A stretch of 64,000 nucleotides of DNA, taken from the NCBI GenBank assembly GCA_003216815.1, contig QCIG01000001.1:62001-126000 (forward strand). Direction: 5' to 3'. This DNA is from Prochlorococcus sp. AG-402-K14 (GTDB lineage: Bacteria; Cyanobacteriota; Cyanobacteriia; PCC-6307; Cyanobiaceae). Below, one piece after another: positions 9,183-18,271 of the stretch. Below the pieces are notes generated by a model. It searched no databases, was not told the origin of the DNA, and saw only the letters and a program-made list of their open reading frames with translations. Both the position numbers and the translations under genes were made by a program. Numbering within the stretch: position 1 is the first letter of the stretch; each line of letters begins with the position of its first letter.

Positions 9183-9582
9183 AAAATAGACTTAGGACTA
9201 AGCAGCTTCATGAATATTTCCAATAAATTCATTTAATTCTTGAAATTTCCGGTCAAAATAATTTATCTTTTTTTGTTTCCGTCATTTCATAAGGATAAAT
9301 TTTCACTGTCTAATGAAAGATGATTGTCACCACTTATCAAGTAAATCAACTAATTTAAAATTTATTAAACCAAAAATATTAAAGAGCCATTGTTTACCAT
9401 GATTAATATCTTCCATTCTTGAACCTTTTATTTTTGAACTGAATTATTAGTTAGGTATTATTTCATTTATATAAAATAAAAAACCTTCCAAAACTCGTTT
9501 GTCGAATAAATACCTGAGTATTTATTCTCTAGGGTCCACTCCCCTTACAGGAGTAGATATAAAAAAGGGTCTTCAACTTCCT
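9183..9582. other. gene-free stretch with a leader and a possible gene relic
   Basis: 9183-9290 contains, on the minus strand, an uninterrupted frame without a start (FDRKFQELNEFIGNIHEAA) that may be a broken small gene. 9505-9582 is the leader of the Cx5C gene at 9583, similar to the leader before 9021. I see nothing else. Confidence 0.35.
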
Positions 9583-9786
9583 ATGTCCTTCTCTAAACGT
9601 TTTGCTAAATTAACTACTGAAGCTGCAGAGAATGCAGCTAGACTTGTTCTTACTCAACTAACAGAAAGGCTAAATTTTATCAGGCACCAATCAATAATGG
9701 ATGAAGAAATGGAATGTATGCAATTTGGTATATGTTCTTATAAAACACAAGGACAAGCAGAAGTACAAGTACAAGTACAAGTATAA
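9583..9786 (+). CDS. Cx5C microprotein, copy 3, with repeat-expanded tail
   Basis: 67 residues from the ATG at 9583, chosen because MSFSKRF aligns with the starts of the other copies; the frame is open from a TTG at 9499. A helical, Ala-rich region precedes MDEEMECMQFGICS, and the tail ends QVQVQVQV, encoded by a GTACAA hexanucleotide run. The motif position and acidic lead-in match the other three copies. Confidence 0.7.
   Translation: MSFSKRFAKLTTEAAENAARLVLTQLTERLNFIRHQSIMDEEMECMQFGICSYKTQGQAEVQVQVQV
9763..9785 (+). repeat. GTACAA hexanucleotide repeat inside a gene
   Basis: Three full GTACAA units plus a partial one form the last codons of the Cx5C gene (Val-Gln repeats). Slippage in steps of six bases would change the length of the protein tail without a frameshift. 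Confidence 0.8.
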
Positions 9787-9951
9787 AGGAGTAATTACTT
9801 AGGAGTAATTATATATAAATAACTGATCTAATTTTAATATTTTCATCATTAAAATTCACTTTTTTAGTTTTCCCTTTTCTTACTATTGAAGTAATAAGTA
9901 AAAAGCTGAAAAGTCTTAGACTGACTTTTTAGACTTAAATTAATTAGTAAG

Positions 9952-10284
9952 TTATTGGTTATCAGAATCCTCCAAAAGGTCTGAATATTCTGGTGTCTTA
10001 GCTATCGGCAACTCAGAAGCGCTATTAGTTGATCTCACTAACAAAGCAATTAATTCTGATGTTCTTTTATTACTTGCGACATTACTACCGTGCGCTGAAA
10101 CTGCTGCACCAGCAACAAAAGCAGAAATTGGTTTCCACCAAGGCATCGACTTTAGGTCATTCTTTTGAACCTCTGCAAAGAAAAAACCGAGCCCAAACAA
10201 AATACCAAATACACCTCCAGACCACTTGCATATCTCGGCTGAAATAGATTTGGCCTTTTCAGCAGCATTAATTTGATCTTCCAT
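9952..10284 (-). CDS. hypothetical membrane protein
   Basis: 110 residues: a helical N-terminus, two hydrophobic segments (GGVFGILFGLGFFFA and ISAFVAGAAVSA), then a polar C-terminus. The first 12 residues are charged (EDQINAAEKAKS). The family is unrecognised and no partner gene is adjacent. Confidence 0.55.
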   Translation of the reverse strand: MEDQINAAEKAKSISAEICKWSGGVFGILFGLGFFFAEVQKNDLKSMPWWKPISAFVAGAAVSAHGSNVASNKRTSELIALLVRSTNSASELPIAKTPEYSDLLEDSDNQ

Positions 10285-10384
10285 TTTGATTTAAATGACG
10301 AAAGTAAAGAGCGTGATTATTCAATAATTATAAAAGCACTTTTTAAATCTAATGAACATAAGTAACTATTCCAAGATCAAGGTC

Positions 10385-10561
10385 TTAACTTAAGTGAAAA
10401 ATCTTTTCACTTAGTACAAAAACAAAAAGCATAATAGAGCTCATAGCGAGTACGACTCCTCCTATAATAAGAGTATTGTTTTTGTCGGATTGTAATTCTT
10501 TAACAACTTTTTGAATTGATTGAGAATTAGCTAATTTTTCTTCATTTTTTTTCTTACTCAT
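10385..10561 (-). CDS. small single-helix membrane protein
   Basis: 58 codons. A Lys/Glu-rich helical N-terminus (SKKKNEEKLANSQSIQK) is followed by one transmembrane segment (TLIIGGVVLAMSSIMLFVFV) and a short tail. There is no clear Shine-Dalgarno. The layout is typical of the single-helix proteins of this region. Confidence 0.5.
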   Translation of the reverse strand: MSKKKNEEKLANSQSIQKVVKELQSDKNNTLIIGGVVLAMSSIMLFVFVLSEKIFHLS

Positions 10562-10878
10562 TTGATTAAAGTTGAATCGTTAATAAAGTGAGACTATATA
10601 TAAATATGATCATTTACTATTTTTAGTCATAATTTCTAGTTATCAGACTATCTGGTATTTAATTTCAATTGACTTTGACTTTGACTTTGACTTATCCAAT
10701 TGTTAGAAAACTAATATAAAAAAATTCTTTTTTGTCATTATTGATAATTATCTTCACTACTAAGGCTGTGAATCTATCAATTAGCCCCAACGCCGGAAGA
10801 AGCACAATAACTTTTGCTAAGCCAACAACTCAAATTCATTAATTCCAGATAAATTCTTTCTGCCAGAGAAAAATTCAA
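10562..10878. other. gene-free stretch
   Basis: This spacer between a minus-strand and a plus-strand gene must hold their promoters, and it contains the TTTGAC repeat. I see no other coding frame or RNA. Confidence 0.4.
10669..10694 (+). repeat. TTTGAC hexanucleotide repeat
   Basis: Four tandem TTTGAC-type units lie in non-coding DNA. Each unit resembles a -35 promoter hexamer (TTGACT), but no -10 partner is obvious. It may be simple slippage. Confidence 0.7.
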
Positions 10879-11052
10879 ATGCAATTGACTACGTTAGCTT
10901 TAGCTTTCTCAGAGTGGGGTATAGGAAGATTTCCTTTGGATTTAATTGTTTTTCTATCGATTGTTCTTATTTTTGCCTTACCTGCGGGTATAAATAGGAA
11001 AAAAATATTTGTTAAAGGTGATGCCTTTACAACTAGGTTAAAAAAACAATAA
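10879..11052 (+). CDS. small single-helix membrane protein
   Basis: 57 residues: a short amphipathic start (QLTTLALAFSEWGIG), one helix (LDLIVFLSIVLIFALPAG) and a basic tail (NRKKIFVKGDAF...). The tail would be cytoplasmic. The function is unknown. Confidence 0.5.
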   Translation: MQLTTLALAFSEWGIGRFPLDLIVFLSIVLIFALPAGINRKKIFVKGDAFTTRLKKQ

Positions 11053-11425
11053 AAGAATGTGAGGCATTTGTCTTGATATGGTAATGAACTAACTTAGAAC
11101 TTAAATATTGGTAATCTAAACAGAAATCAATCTAGTTAATTAGCAAAGCAAAAAAGTGTGGTTTACAATTATTTAGTAGTATAGATTTTCTTGAATAGTT
11201 AGAAAAATGCTTTGTACTATTCCATTGAGACCAGTTTTCTGAGCTATTGGAGGATGTAATTTTTCTAACCCGAAAAGATTGTGTGAGGGACAATAGTGCG
11301 TAGCATTCAAATTAAAAAAAATTCTCTTCTCCATGTGATCAGGTTGGAGTAGAGCCAACGGTGGTGTACGTTTTGCAAATCATTCTGTCATAGAAAAAAT
11401 TTTGAATTTATTTTTAATTAATTAT
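11053..11425. other. gene-free stretch
   Basis: The only open frame (minus, 11173-11358, 61 codons) lacks a ribosome site and a convincing composition. A segment near 11343 (GGTTGGAGTAGAGCCAACGG) weakly resembles the GGTTGAGGTAGGGCTTTCC element repeated at 26-37 kb. Confidence 0.3.
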
Positions 11426-11512
11426 TTATTGACCATGACAAATACACTTTCCACCCTTCCAAGCTGAACATTTCTTTTTTTTGCACTTCTTTTTTTTCTT
11501 CTTATCTCCCAT
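11426..11512 (-). CDS. 28-residue Lys/Cys-rich peptide
   Basis: An ATG-to-TAA frame encodes MGDKKKKKKCKKKKCSAW plus a short GGKCICHG end: ten lysines and four cysteines in 28 residues. The Cys spacing (C-x4-C, then C-x-C and a following His) would suit metal or nucleic-acid binding. There is no Shine-Dalgarno and the A-rich DNA makes chance possible, so the call is tentative. Confidence 0.4.
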   Translation of the reverse strand: MGDKKKKKKCKKKKCSAWKGGKCICHGQ

Positions 11513-12032
11513 ATGAATTAATGAATATATTTTATTTTAATAGAAGCAAAATCATCTTGTTGGATTATCAAGTTTAAAAATTTGCAACTATAAATTTATT
11601 TTTAACTTTATCATTAATAAGACAAACTCTCTTATAAAAAACTTAAATTCGATTTTCATTGGATGTAGTACCTAACTAAATCAGCAATCAAAAATATAGA
11701 AGCCCTAACGCAAGGATAAGTGAAAAATTTGATCCCACCGAAGTCTTTCTGAAATATTAGGAATATCGTCATTCTTTCTTTTTCTTAAAAGGAGACAAAC
11801 CATTTACTTTTATTTTTTCGAGCTTCTCCATAATTTTTTTAAGTTCAAAATTACAAAGAAGCCATTTTTCCTATAAATTTTTAATTTTTTCTAAGATCAA
11901 AAGAAAAAGATGTCAACAAAAAATATATTTCTACTTTTCGTATTTCTTTAAAAAACAGAGAAATGTTCATCTTGTGACATTCAATACAATCTATTTCTGT
12001 TCTTTGATTCATCCTTCTATGCATGAAAATTG
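11513..12032. other. gene-free stretch
   Basis: About 520 bases of very AT-rich sequence with homopolymer runs. I find no coding frame, hairpin terminator or repeat to report. Confidence 0.4.
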
Positions 12033-12203
12033 ATGGTTATGACCACAAAACTTACCTATCGATATGCATTCACTTTGCTAAAAATGAAAAATGCAGTAGG
12101 AAGAAACGAGTATATGGATTTAGCTAAAGAAGCAAATCTTTTGTGGTATCAGATAGTTAGCAAGAAAGCAAAAAACACACCTCGTATAAACTGTCGAGCT
12201 TGA
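12033..12203 (+). CDS. small basic hypothetical protein
   Basis: 56 residues (or 54 from the ATG at 12039), basic and helical, with no membrane segment; it ends KAKNTPRINCRA. The composition is coding-like and there are no overlapping frames. The function is unknown. Confidence 0.45.
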   Translation: MVMTTKLTYRYAFTLLKMKNAVGRNEYMDLAKEANLLWYQIVSKKAKNTPRINCRA

Positions 12204-12213
12204 TTTTTTTTAA

Positions 12214-12546
12214 TCACTGAGAAAAAGCTGGACCTTTAACTAAATCAGTTTTCTTTCGTATTGAAAATAACTGAGAAAATTTATTTTCAACAAAGGCTCC
12301 AAGGCCTAGGTCAATAAGGATGTGTAAAACGAGAGAAACACAAAAAAGCACATAAAAAATCAAATGACAAATAAATGTATTAGCAAAATCATCCTTTTCC
12401 TTTTCTTTTCCATTTTTTGAAGTTAATTCGCTTTCATTAATTTTTTTTTGGTTACGCTCAGCAACTCTATTAGAACTTGCTGATTCAACCAATCCAAATG
12501 AAACCAATTCAATATCTTTAACTGTTGGAGGAGAAGAAACAGTCAT
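12214..12546 (-). CDS. hypothetical protein with one membrane helix
   Basis: 110 residues. A long polar N-terminal half rich in Ser, Glu and Lys is followed by a hydrophobic segment (ICHLIFYVLFCVSLVLHILI) near residue 60 and a polar C-terminus. The start ATG follows a purine-poor spacer with no strong ribosome site. The family is unknown. Confidence 0.55.
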   Translation of the reverse strand: MTVSSPPTVKDIELVSFGLVESASSNRVAERNQKKINESELTSKNGKEKEKDDFANTFICHLIFYVLFCVSLVLHILIDLGLGAFVENKFSQLFSIRKKTDLVKGPAFSQ

Positions 12547-12859
12547 AACAAATACTTAATTAGACATACAATACTTTCTTATTGATAAGTTTGGCTTATG
12601 AGTTATTCTTTCGTCTCAAATCTTTTTCAAGTAAGCCATCGTTTCGAGATCTTTCTGTAACATGATTGGAACTTTTTGAACATCAAACCTGTTCTTTAAT
12701 TTAGAAATCTTTTTTTTCAAAAAAGCAATGATGAACATAATTTTTTTTTATATCTCTTATTAAATCTACTGACTGAAAAGATTCAATCAGTAAGAATAAC
12801 CAAAGGCAACAGGGGGAGCTAATACCACTCCCAGGGTTATGGCACACAAACAATCAAAA
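12547..12859. other. gene-free stretch with one weak frame
   Basis: The minus-strand 12616-12738 reads as a 40-residue basic peptide starting FIIAFLKKKISKLKN. It lacks a ribosome site and I do not call it. The rest is AT-rich with no feature. Confidence 0.3.
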
Positions 12860-13111
12860 CTACTTTGTAAAAAGAGAACTCTTCACACCAGATTGTTCCC
12901 ACTTCTTAATTGTTGGTCTTAAAAAAGACATTGGAAGAGCAGTCAAAACGGCAAATGAAACTACAAGTATCAAGTCAGTAGTGAAATGATTTATCCCAAA
13001 ATCAGTGCCAGCAAGCCATAGCCAAGGAAATGCAGAAGCAAATAAATTAGTTGGCATTAATTTTCTCCAATGGAAGTCAAGACTATTTGATAATTGTATC
13101 CAATAATTCAT
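12860..13111 (-). CDS. small membrane protein
   Basis: 83 residues with two hydrophobic stretches (FASAFPWLWLAGTDFG and TDLILVVSFAVLTALPMSFL) and a basic tail (KKWEQSGVKSSLFTK). It is probably a two-helix protein. I do not recognise the family. Confidence 0.55.
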   Translation of the reverse strand: MNYWIQLSNSLDFHWRKLMPTNLFASAFPWLWLAGTDFGINHFTTDLILVVSFAVLTALPMSFLRPTIKKWEQSGVKSSLFTK

Positions 13112-13285
13112 TACTTAGTAAAAATTATTAGTTTCCCTTTTTGATTTTCTTTCTTTTATTTAGCCTCATACCGAAACTAAGAACATAATTTGATCAGTTT
13201 CTTGTTGATGGCATAAAAAAATAATTTTAGATTTTCCTTCTGCAAATGTGTGATGATTTACATATCATAAGAAACAATAAATATA

Positions 13286-13675
13286 TTAGTAAGAACAACT
13301 ATTAATAATAGTTTTTTTAATCAATTTATCATTAATTGGGTTAGTCCAGTCTTTAACTTCTTTAAGCTCAGAGTTTAATGGAAGTTTGCTAAATAATCGT
13401 TTCTCACAATCGATTGCCAATAAAAATGATTGAGTATTTATAAAATCATTATTATCAGGATTTACTTGGGAGTATTTAGTCAAAACAGATAAGAAGCCTT
13501 TATTATTGTATTTTATTGAATTAGCATCTATAAACTGAATTTCGTTATTAGTATTTGCTACCTCAATCCAGTCGATCCCCTCAGCAGATGAAGTATCGAA
13601 ACCAGCTAGTAAGAAAGAACATGTAATCAAGCAAAAAATCAGTCCCTTCTCAATAAATATTCTAAGGTTGCTCAT
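13286..13675 (-). CDS. secreted protein resembling the surface-adhesin E-like group
   Basis: 129 residues: a signal peptide (GLIFCLITCSFLLAGFDTSSA), then a domain beginning WIEVANTNNEIQFIDANSIK. The W-x-x-[IV]-A...[FY]-[IV]-D-x-x-S-[IV] opening is typical of small exported proteins annotated as surface-adhesin E-like in cyanobacteria. Cysteines in CEKRLF and at the C-terminal SCSY could form a disulfide in the periplasm. The family assignment rests on this opening alone. Confidence 0.65.
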   Translation of the reverse strand: MSNLRIFIEKGLIFCLITCSFLLAGFDTSSAEGIDWIEVANTNNEIQFIDANSIKYNNKGFLSVLTKYSQVNPDNNDFINTQSFLLAIDCEKRLFSKLPLNSELKEVKDWTNPINDKLIKKTIINSCSY

Positions 13676-13910
13676 TATTTTAGTTATTTTTATATTAATG
13701 CCTACTTAAGCTAACCAATAGAAGAAAAACATCTATTGCTTATAGTAAATATACATAAATTATTTTTTCTTAAAATGTTTAGTTCAATTATTTTCCTATT
13801 AAAAGTGAATAATTTAAAGATATTATTAATAATGAGTGCTCCTACGTCTTGGAATAAGATTCAATAGAAACTTATATTAAATAAATAGCAGTATCTTTTG
13901 GTTTTTAGGC

Positions 13911-14114
13911 TTACTTATAGAATTGATCATATGCTAATTGTTCCTCCATATCTTTACCCAAGGAAGAAAGTACTTCATTAATCCTTTTCAACTCTCTCTC
14001 CAATTCACTTCTTTTAAATTGCAATTCTACAAATCTTCTTTGCATCTCTGATTGAGTCCTCTTTCTAGAAGATTCATTTTTGTGAATTTGTTCAGCTGGA
14101 AAAGGATTTCTCAT
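13911..14114 (-). CDS. coiled-coil hypothetical protein
   Basis: 67 residues with a continuous heptad-like helix from about residue 14 to 58 (RRFVELQFKRSELERELKRI) flanked by polar ends. There is no membrane segment. It is probably a small dimerising protein. The function is unknown. Confidence 0.55.
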   Translation of the reverse strand: MRNPFPAEQIHKNESSRKRTQSEMQRRFVELQFKRSELERELKRINEVLSSLGKDMEEQLAYDQFYK

Positions 14115-14374
14115 TGTTAAGACCTTTTGCTTTAAATATAAAATGGTCTAAAAATGCCTTCCTGACTTTTAATGATTACTAGAGTTAGTCGTAGACATCT
14201 ATAACTGATTTACTTGATATATCAGTAAACTGTAAATCCGTCTTAATGCTGGAGTATTAACACCTCCGTTTTCTTACTTCAAGATTTACTAGGAAATTTC
14301 ACTGGATTTGACCTATTCATCACTATAAAAAATTTCGTCGTATACTTTTAATAGGCGTGTTAGCTATATGCCAA

Positions 14375-14548
14375 TTAGAATATGTGTGTAGTATCCAAAG
14401 TCTCTTTTTTAGCTAATTCCCTCCTCTCAATAAGTTTATTAATAGAAATCAAGGCTAGATCATAAGTAGACAAGCCAATCTCCGCTTCAAAAGAATATTG
14501 ATTAGTAATACCCTTTTTCTTAGTGATAATTACATTCGAATACTCCAT
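14375..14548 (-). CDS. small soluble hypothetical protein
   Basis: 57 residues, beginning EYSNVIITKKKGITNQYSF and ending in a charged helix (RRELAKKETLD). It has a coding-like composition and no overlaps. I do not recognise it. Confidence 0.45.
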   Translation of the reverse strand: MEYSNVIITKKKGITNQYSFEAEIGLSTYDLALISINKLIERRELAKKETLDTTHIF

Positions 14549-14715
14549 TTTATTACCAATAGATATATTTACTTAAAAATATATTAAAATCATTTCAAGA
14601 GTGATTAAGACACTTTTATAATTGATTGTCAGCCCAGCTATAGCTATAGAGAATTCATAACTAATTTTATTTTATATTTAGACTCTCAACATAAAATATA
14701 TTAATTACTAAAATA

Positions 14716-15006
14716 TTAATTTTGTTTATCATTACTATCAAGGATCTTAGTCTTTTTTCTCTTTTGTTTTTGAAGTTTATAACCAAACTCCAAAAGTTGA
14801 TGATATGTCAATCTGGCTTGCAGAGCACTTAAAGAGAGACGTTTCTCATTATCTTTTTGAAGATAGAAATTCCCTTTATTATTATTATTTGTCTCTATTG
14901 TTATGTACTCTTTACCTTTCTTAAGGATCCAAGGCTCTTTTTGATAGCTATTTTCACCATCTTTAAAGTCCCATGGGACTCGTTCTGTCTTTTTCTTCGA
15001 TGGCAT
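14716..15006 (-). CDS. basic hypothetical protein
   Basis: From the ATG at 15006 the product is 96 residues starting PSKKKTERVPWDF. The frame is open to 15081, but the extra residues differ in composition. The middle (KKGKEYITIETNNNNKGNFY) suggests a small beta-rich domain and the C-terminus is a lysine-rich helix. It may bind nucleic acid, but no family is recognised. Confidence 0.55.
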   Translation of the reverse strand: MPSKKKTERVPWDFKDGENSYQKEPWILKKGKEYITIETNNNNKGNFYLQKDNEKRLSLSALQARLTYHQLLEFGYKLQKQKRKKTKILDSNDKQN

Positions 15007-15135
15007 CTTAAAACTACATACCACATATTCTATTTTACATCTTATTCTAGAGATAATCCAATTAATGCTAATAACATCCAAATCAAATGTGACATGGTCG
15101 ATTATCTGAGCATATACAAGTTTTAGATCTTAATA

Positions 15136-15315
15136 CTAATCAGCATTCTCTCTGCTTTTTTTTAGATCAAGCTGTTGTTTAGAGGATATTAATTGAGATG
15201 CAATTGGATTGACTCTATTCTCATATTTTCTTGACCTATAGAGTTCAAATTTGCAAATTTCGTCTCCTTCTAAAAAGCAATCATCAATAAAATCATCAAG
15301 TACTTGTGATGCCAT
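15136..15315 (-). CDS. small soluble hypothetical protein
   Basis: 59 residues. The acidic N-terminus (ASQVLDDFIDDCFLEGDEIC) carries two cysteines and is followed by a basic helical C-terminal half. The DD-C-F-L-E-G-D-E-I-C pattern is only loosely like the Cx5C family and I do not group them. The function is unknown. Confidence 0.5.
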   Translation of the reverse strand: MASQVLDDFIDDCFLEGDEICKFELYRSRKYENRVNPIASQLISSKQQLDLKKSRENAD

Positions 15316-15560
15316 TGTGTAGAAAATGATTACTCAATTAATACGTCATAACAGATCGTTATCAAGTCCGTCTTAACACCTAATTTTAGTACTTATTTCT
15401 ATACTCAAATTAAAAAGAATCTACTACTTAAGGGAGGCATTTTATAAACGCTTCTATGAAAGGTTTGACTTAAGGAGACTTTCTACGTTTCTTTAAGTTA
15501 ATCAAAACCTTTAGCTATCAAGGGTGAGTTGAGCTATAAATAGAGAATTAATTATAAAAA

Positions 15561-15710
15561 ATGAATTACATTCAAAATCTTTCTCCAATTAATCAACTTG
15601 TGGTTTTAGTAGCTTTTATTGGACTTTTATTTGGTATTTTGGTGGTTTACCTTGATAACAGCAAAGGCTTCGAGTTGAAGCGTGACTGGCGTAAGAAAAA
15701 TAGTAGATAA
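15561..15710 (+). CDS. small single-helix membrane protein
   Basis: 49 residues: a short start, one helix (LVVLVAFIGLLFGILVVYL) and a basic tail (KGFELKRDWRKKNSR). The size and topology resemble small photosynthetic-membrane subunits, but no specific match is claimed. Confidence 0.5.
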   Translation: MNYIQNLSPINQLVVLVAFIGLLFGILVVYLDNSKGFELKRDWRKKNSR

Positions 15711-15760
15711 TCGTGAATAAGTCTATTGAAATGACTTTGTTTTTAGAAATTACATTTTTA

Positions 15761-16060
15761 CTAATGAGTTACACCACAATCCATGATGAATATATTCGTA
15801 TCAATAGAGTTAACCCAACGTAACTTGAATAGATCTTGATATTCCGCACTGTTACAAGCTTTTATTGCAGCTTAATTGAATGGGAACTCAATATTCACTG
15901 CTAATTGTCCACCATTTCATTCAACATTTACTGGCTCCATATCTTTAGCAAATACAGAACTCGAGTTCGGATAGAACCCAAGGTTGAAAAAAACTTCAAA
16001 ATATTCAGCGAATGCTGGATGAGTAAACATTGATGTAACAAGCCAAAAGCACTTAGAAAT
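15761..16060 (-). pseudogene. decayed copy of the DUF1330-like gene at 37935
   Basis: The minus strand aligns along its whole length with the intact 37935-38231 gene. Shared pieces include FWLVTSMFTHPAFAEYFEVF, VFAKDMEPVNVE and an end decoding as the intact copy's. The start ATG has become ATT and stops interrupt the middle (for example near 15876 and 15917). Confidence 0.75.
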
Positions 16061-16364
16061 CAAAAAACAACTGAAGTGAAAAAGTTTGCGCACATTGTTC
16101 AATTATTAAAATAAATATTAGAAAATCAATCAAAGCAGGTGGAGTCGCAGTTACAGATGAAGATGCTTGATTCAGATGGGGGTGACTGTTAGTCCTGCAT
16201 ATCTTCGCCATAAAAATTGAGATCATATTGACATGTAAAGAGGTTATTCCAAATTGGCACAATAACGCTACATTTAGTGCAAGCAGAGAACTAAATGAAT
16301 GACATCAACGCTATATTCACCATGTATTTACCCAGAGATAGTCACCCATGCAACCCTTAGCCTA
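16061..16364. other. gene-free stretch
   Basis: A 69-codon minus-strand frame here (16053-16262) overlaps the DUF1330 relic and has no ribosome site. A short plus-strand stretch (AGGVAVTDEDA then stop, near 16130) may be a relic. Nothing is convincing. Confidence 0.3.
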
Positions 16365-16493
16365 ATGACTAAAATCACTGACTACTCTACATTTTGTGAA
16401 ACTTCTCTTACTGCCAAAGAGCAAGACGAAGCATTAAGAAGAGCTTGGATAAGTAATACCGAAGTAAAACTTTTAGAGCGCAAAAGCAAATAA
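16365..16493 (+). CDS. small soluble hypothetical protein
   Basis: 42 residues from the ATG at 16365 (TKITDYSTFCETSLTAKEQD...). The frame is open from 16299, but the added residues look non-coding. It is helical and mildly basic at the end. The family is unknown. Confidence 0.4.
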   Translation: MTKITDYSTFCETSLTAKEQDEALRRAWISNTEVKLLERKSK

Positions 16494-16939
16494 CTTGTCG
16501 AAAAAAAATTGCATATAAAATAGAACTGGCATTTTTTTATTGTGGATGCTTCGATATTAGTAGTATTTCTTGAGCACAGGCACTAATAGTCGGATCTTTT
16601 ACATCAAGATTTGGTAATGTTTCTACCCTTTCTGAAATTGACCAGATGAATATAACCAATAAATTATTTTTCGATATTATTTGTTTGAAGGCTATTCAAT
16701 TTTCTATCTTGATTCCTAGAATATTAAAATCGTAGATGAATAAAGCGGATATTCAAGAGCATCTAAAGAGAGCCTAATTTGACTTTATAAGAAAGGATAT
16801 CAAAAAAAATTGTCATCTTTTTAAGGTTAAAGCTCTCCATATAAATCATTGCTCTTTTATATGAAGAACATTAATACTGATGAAATTAAATATGTTAATG
16901 CTGCTGAAATAAAGAGTAAGTAACTGCTAGAAAGGACTA
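16494..16939. other. gene-free stretch
   Basis: A TTG-started 40-codon frame on the minus strand (16537-16659, SERVETLPNLDVKDPTIS) and a 20-codon frame at 16861-16923 are possible micro-genes without support. The remainder shows nothing. Confidence 0.3.
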
Positions 16940-17266
16940 ATGAAATTCTTTTTACCGATCTATCAAGACCTTAATGATTACTTTGCAGTAAAAACCAAGA
17001 CCATATCTCGTATAGCCATAGCTGACATTATGGATAACAGTATGCTGATAAGATGGTATAGCAAAATCTTTGATAGCTACTTACTAGTAAAAGATTTGAA
17101 AGGCTTTGGATATTTTGAATCTGATTTCTCACATGGTTATGTACAAGCCACATTTCGTTTTAACAAACTTGCCTTAGAGGTAATAAAATTTCAATTAGAC
17201 CTACGTGGTCTTAATAAAAGAAACACTAGAGAAATTTCAATTATTGAAGCGACAATGAAAGGCTAA
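16940..17266 (+). CDS. hypothetical soluble protein
   Basis: 108 residues, mixed alpha/beta, with no membrane segment. It begins KFFLPIYQDLNDYF and ends with a charged helix. The composition is coding-like. I cannot name the family. The next gene (17323) is on the same strand 56 bases on. Confidence 0.55.
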   Translation: MKFFLPIYQDLNDYFAVKTKTISRIAIADIMDNSMLIRWYSKIFDSYLLVKDLKGFGYFESDFSHGYVQATFRFNKLALEVIKFQLDLRGLNKRNTREISIIEATMKG

Positions 17267-17322
17267 TCGCATACAATAACCAAAACTATTGTACGGCAAT
17301 CAAAAAGTGGCATGATGATATT

Positions 17323-17604
17323 ATGAATCGTCTAGATGAACTGATAGTTTTACTTAATAGCTTTTTCAATAGGGGAAGCACTAACAAGAGAGAAATGAAA
17401 AGGGTTTTTCAGTGGAAAAGGTATCTTAAATGGAACGATTTAACACCTGAAGAAAAACTCTCAGCTAAACGATTCATTTTACTCCCGGTATTTGCGTATT
17501 TAATAATTGGGATCTTTAATCAGAACTTCTCATTAATTGTTCTATTCCTAATTGGGTATGTACTTTATAAGAAATTCGAGAAAAGAAGTATTGAAAAAAA
17601 ATAA
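17323..17604 (+). CDS. hypothetical membrane protein
   Basis: 93 residues: a charged soluble half (residues 1-48) followed by two hydrophobic helices (FILLPVFAYLIIGIF and LIVLFLIGYVLYK) and a basic end. It may share a transcript with 16940. The function is unknown. Confidence 0.55.
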   Translation: MNRLDELIVLLNSFFNRGSTNKREMKRVFQWKRYLKWNDLTPEEKLSAKRFILLPVFAYLIIGIFNQNFSLIVLFLIGYVLYKKFEKRSIEKK

Positions 17605-17730
17605 ATAAACTTTGATTATTTTTTACCTCTTACAATTCACTGCTAATTAAATACTTTAAGAATAGTAAGCCTATTAATGTCTATCTCAAGACAAATGTAA
17701 TAGGTAATCTCATTTCCTCAGCTATAAAAA

Positions 17731-17756
17731 AAAAGGAACTAATAAGTTCCCTTTTG
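17731..17756. terminator. hairpin terminator
   Basis: AAAAGGAACT and AGTTCCCTTTT pair around the loop AATA, flanked by A and T runs, so it could end transcripts from either side. It sits after 17604 and before 17776. Confidence 0.65.
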
Positions 17757-17775
17757 ATTTTTCTAACTATTTTAA

Positions 17776-17958
17776 ATGGTTTCATTTGCAAGAGCAAGAA
17801 CAAGATCATGGCTTTCTAAGGTATGGCCTATGGCAGTTCAACCCATTAAAAATGAAGCAGATAAGCTGGGAGCATACAATGAGCTTATAAAAAATCAACA
17901 AGAACAAAATAAGTGTTTTTTAGAAGCTAGCAAGAATGGCGGAATGTGGTTTTCTTAA
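17776..17958 (+). CDS. small basic hypothetical protein
   Basis: 60 residues: a basic, Arg-rich start (VSFARARTRSWLSK), then a polar helical region ending KNGGMWFS. There is no membrane segment. It is preceded by the terminator at 17731, so it has its own transcription start. The function is unknown. Confidence 0.5.
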   Translation: MVSFARARTRSWLSKVWPMAVQPIKNEADKLGAYNELIKNQQEQNKCFLEASKNGGMWFS

Positions 17959-18271
17959 GAATCTGACTAAATCCCTGAGAGACAATAATATTCTCAAGTC
18001 CTTTTTCATTCATTACAGATAAGATCTATCACCCTTTTGACTGCAGCACCATAGAAGAAGAGGTATCAAGTATTGGAATTTAGAATGCATAAGTTAATTC
18101 CATCTTTATTGAAGATCTTTAATAAGTGTTATACGAATTCTAATGAAGCATGAAATAGCCAATCCATGAAAATATCTTTTCTACTGATTTGAACATTTCT
18201 AATGAACTAACTTCTTTTCACAATCATTTAGTTTATTGTCAGTCGAACCAGTGTTAAAGGTCTAGTCTTGC
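17959..18271. other. gene-free stretch
   Basis: Between convergent genes. I see no coding frame, repeat or clear terminator. Confidence 0.4.

Noticed and set aside
11173-11358. 61-codon minus-strand frame
   Set aside because: Mixed composition, no ribosome site, and part of it resembles a repeated non-coding element.
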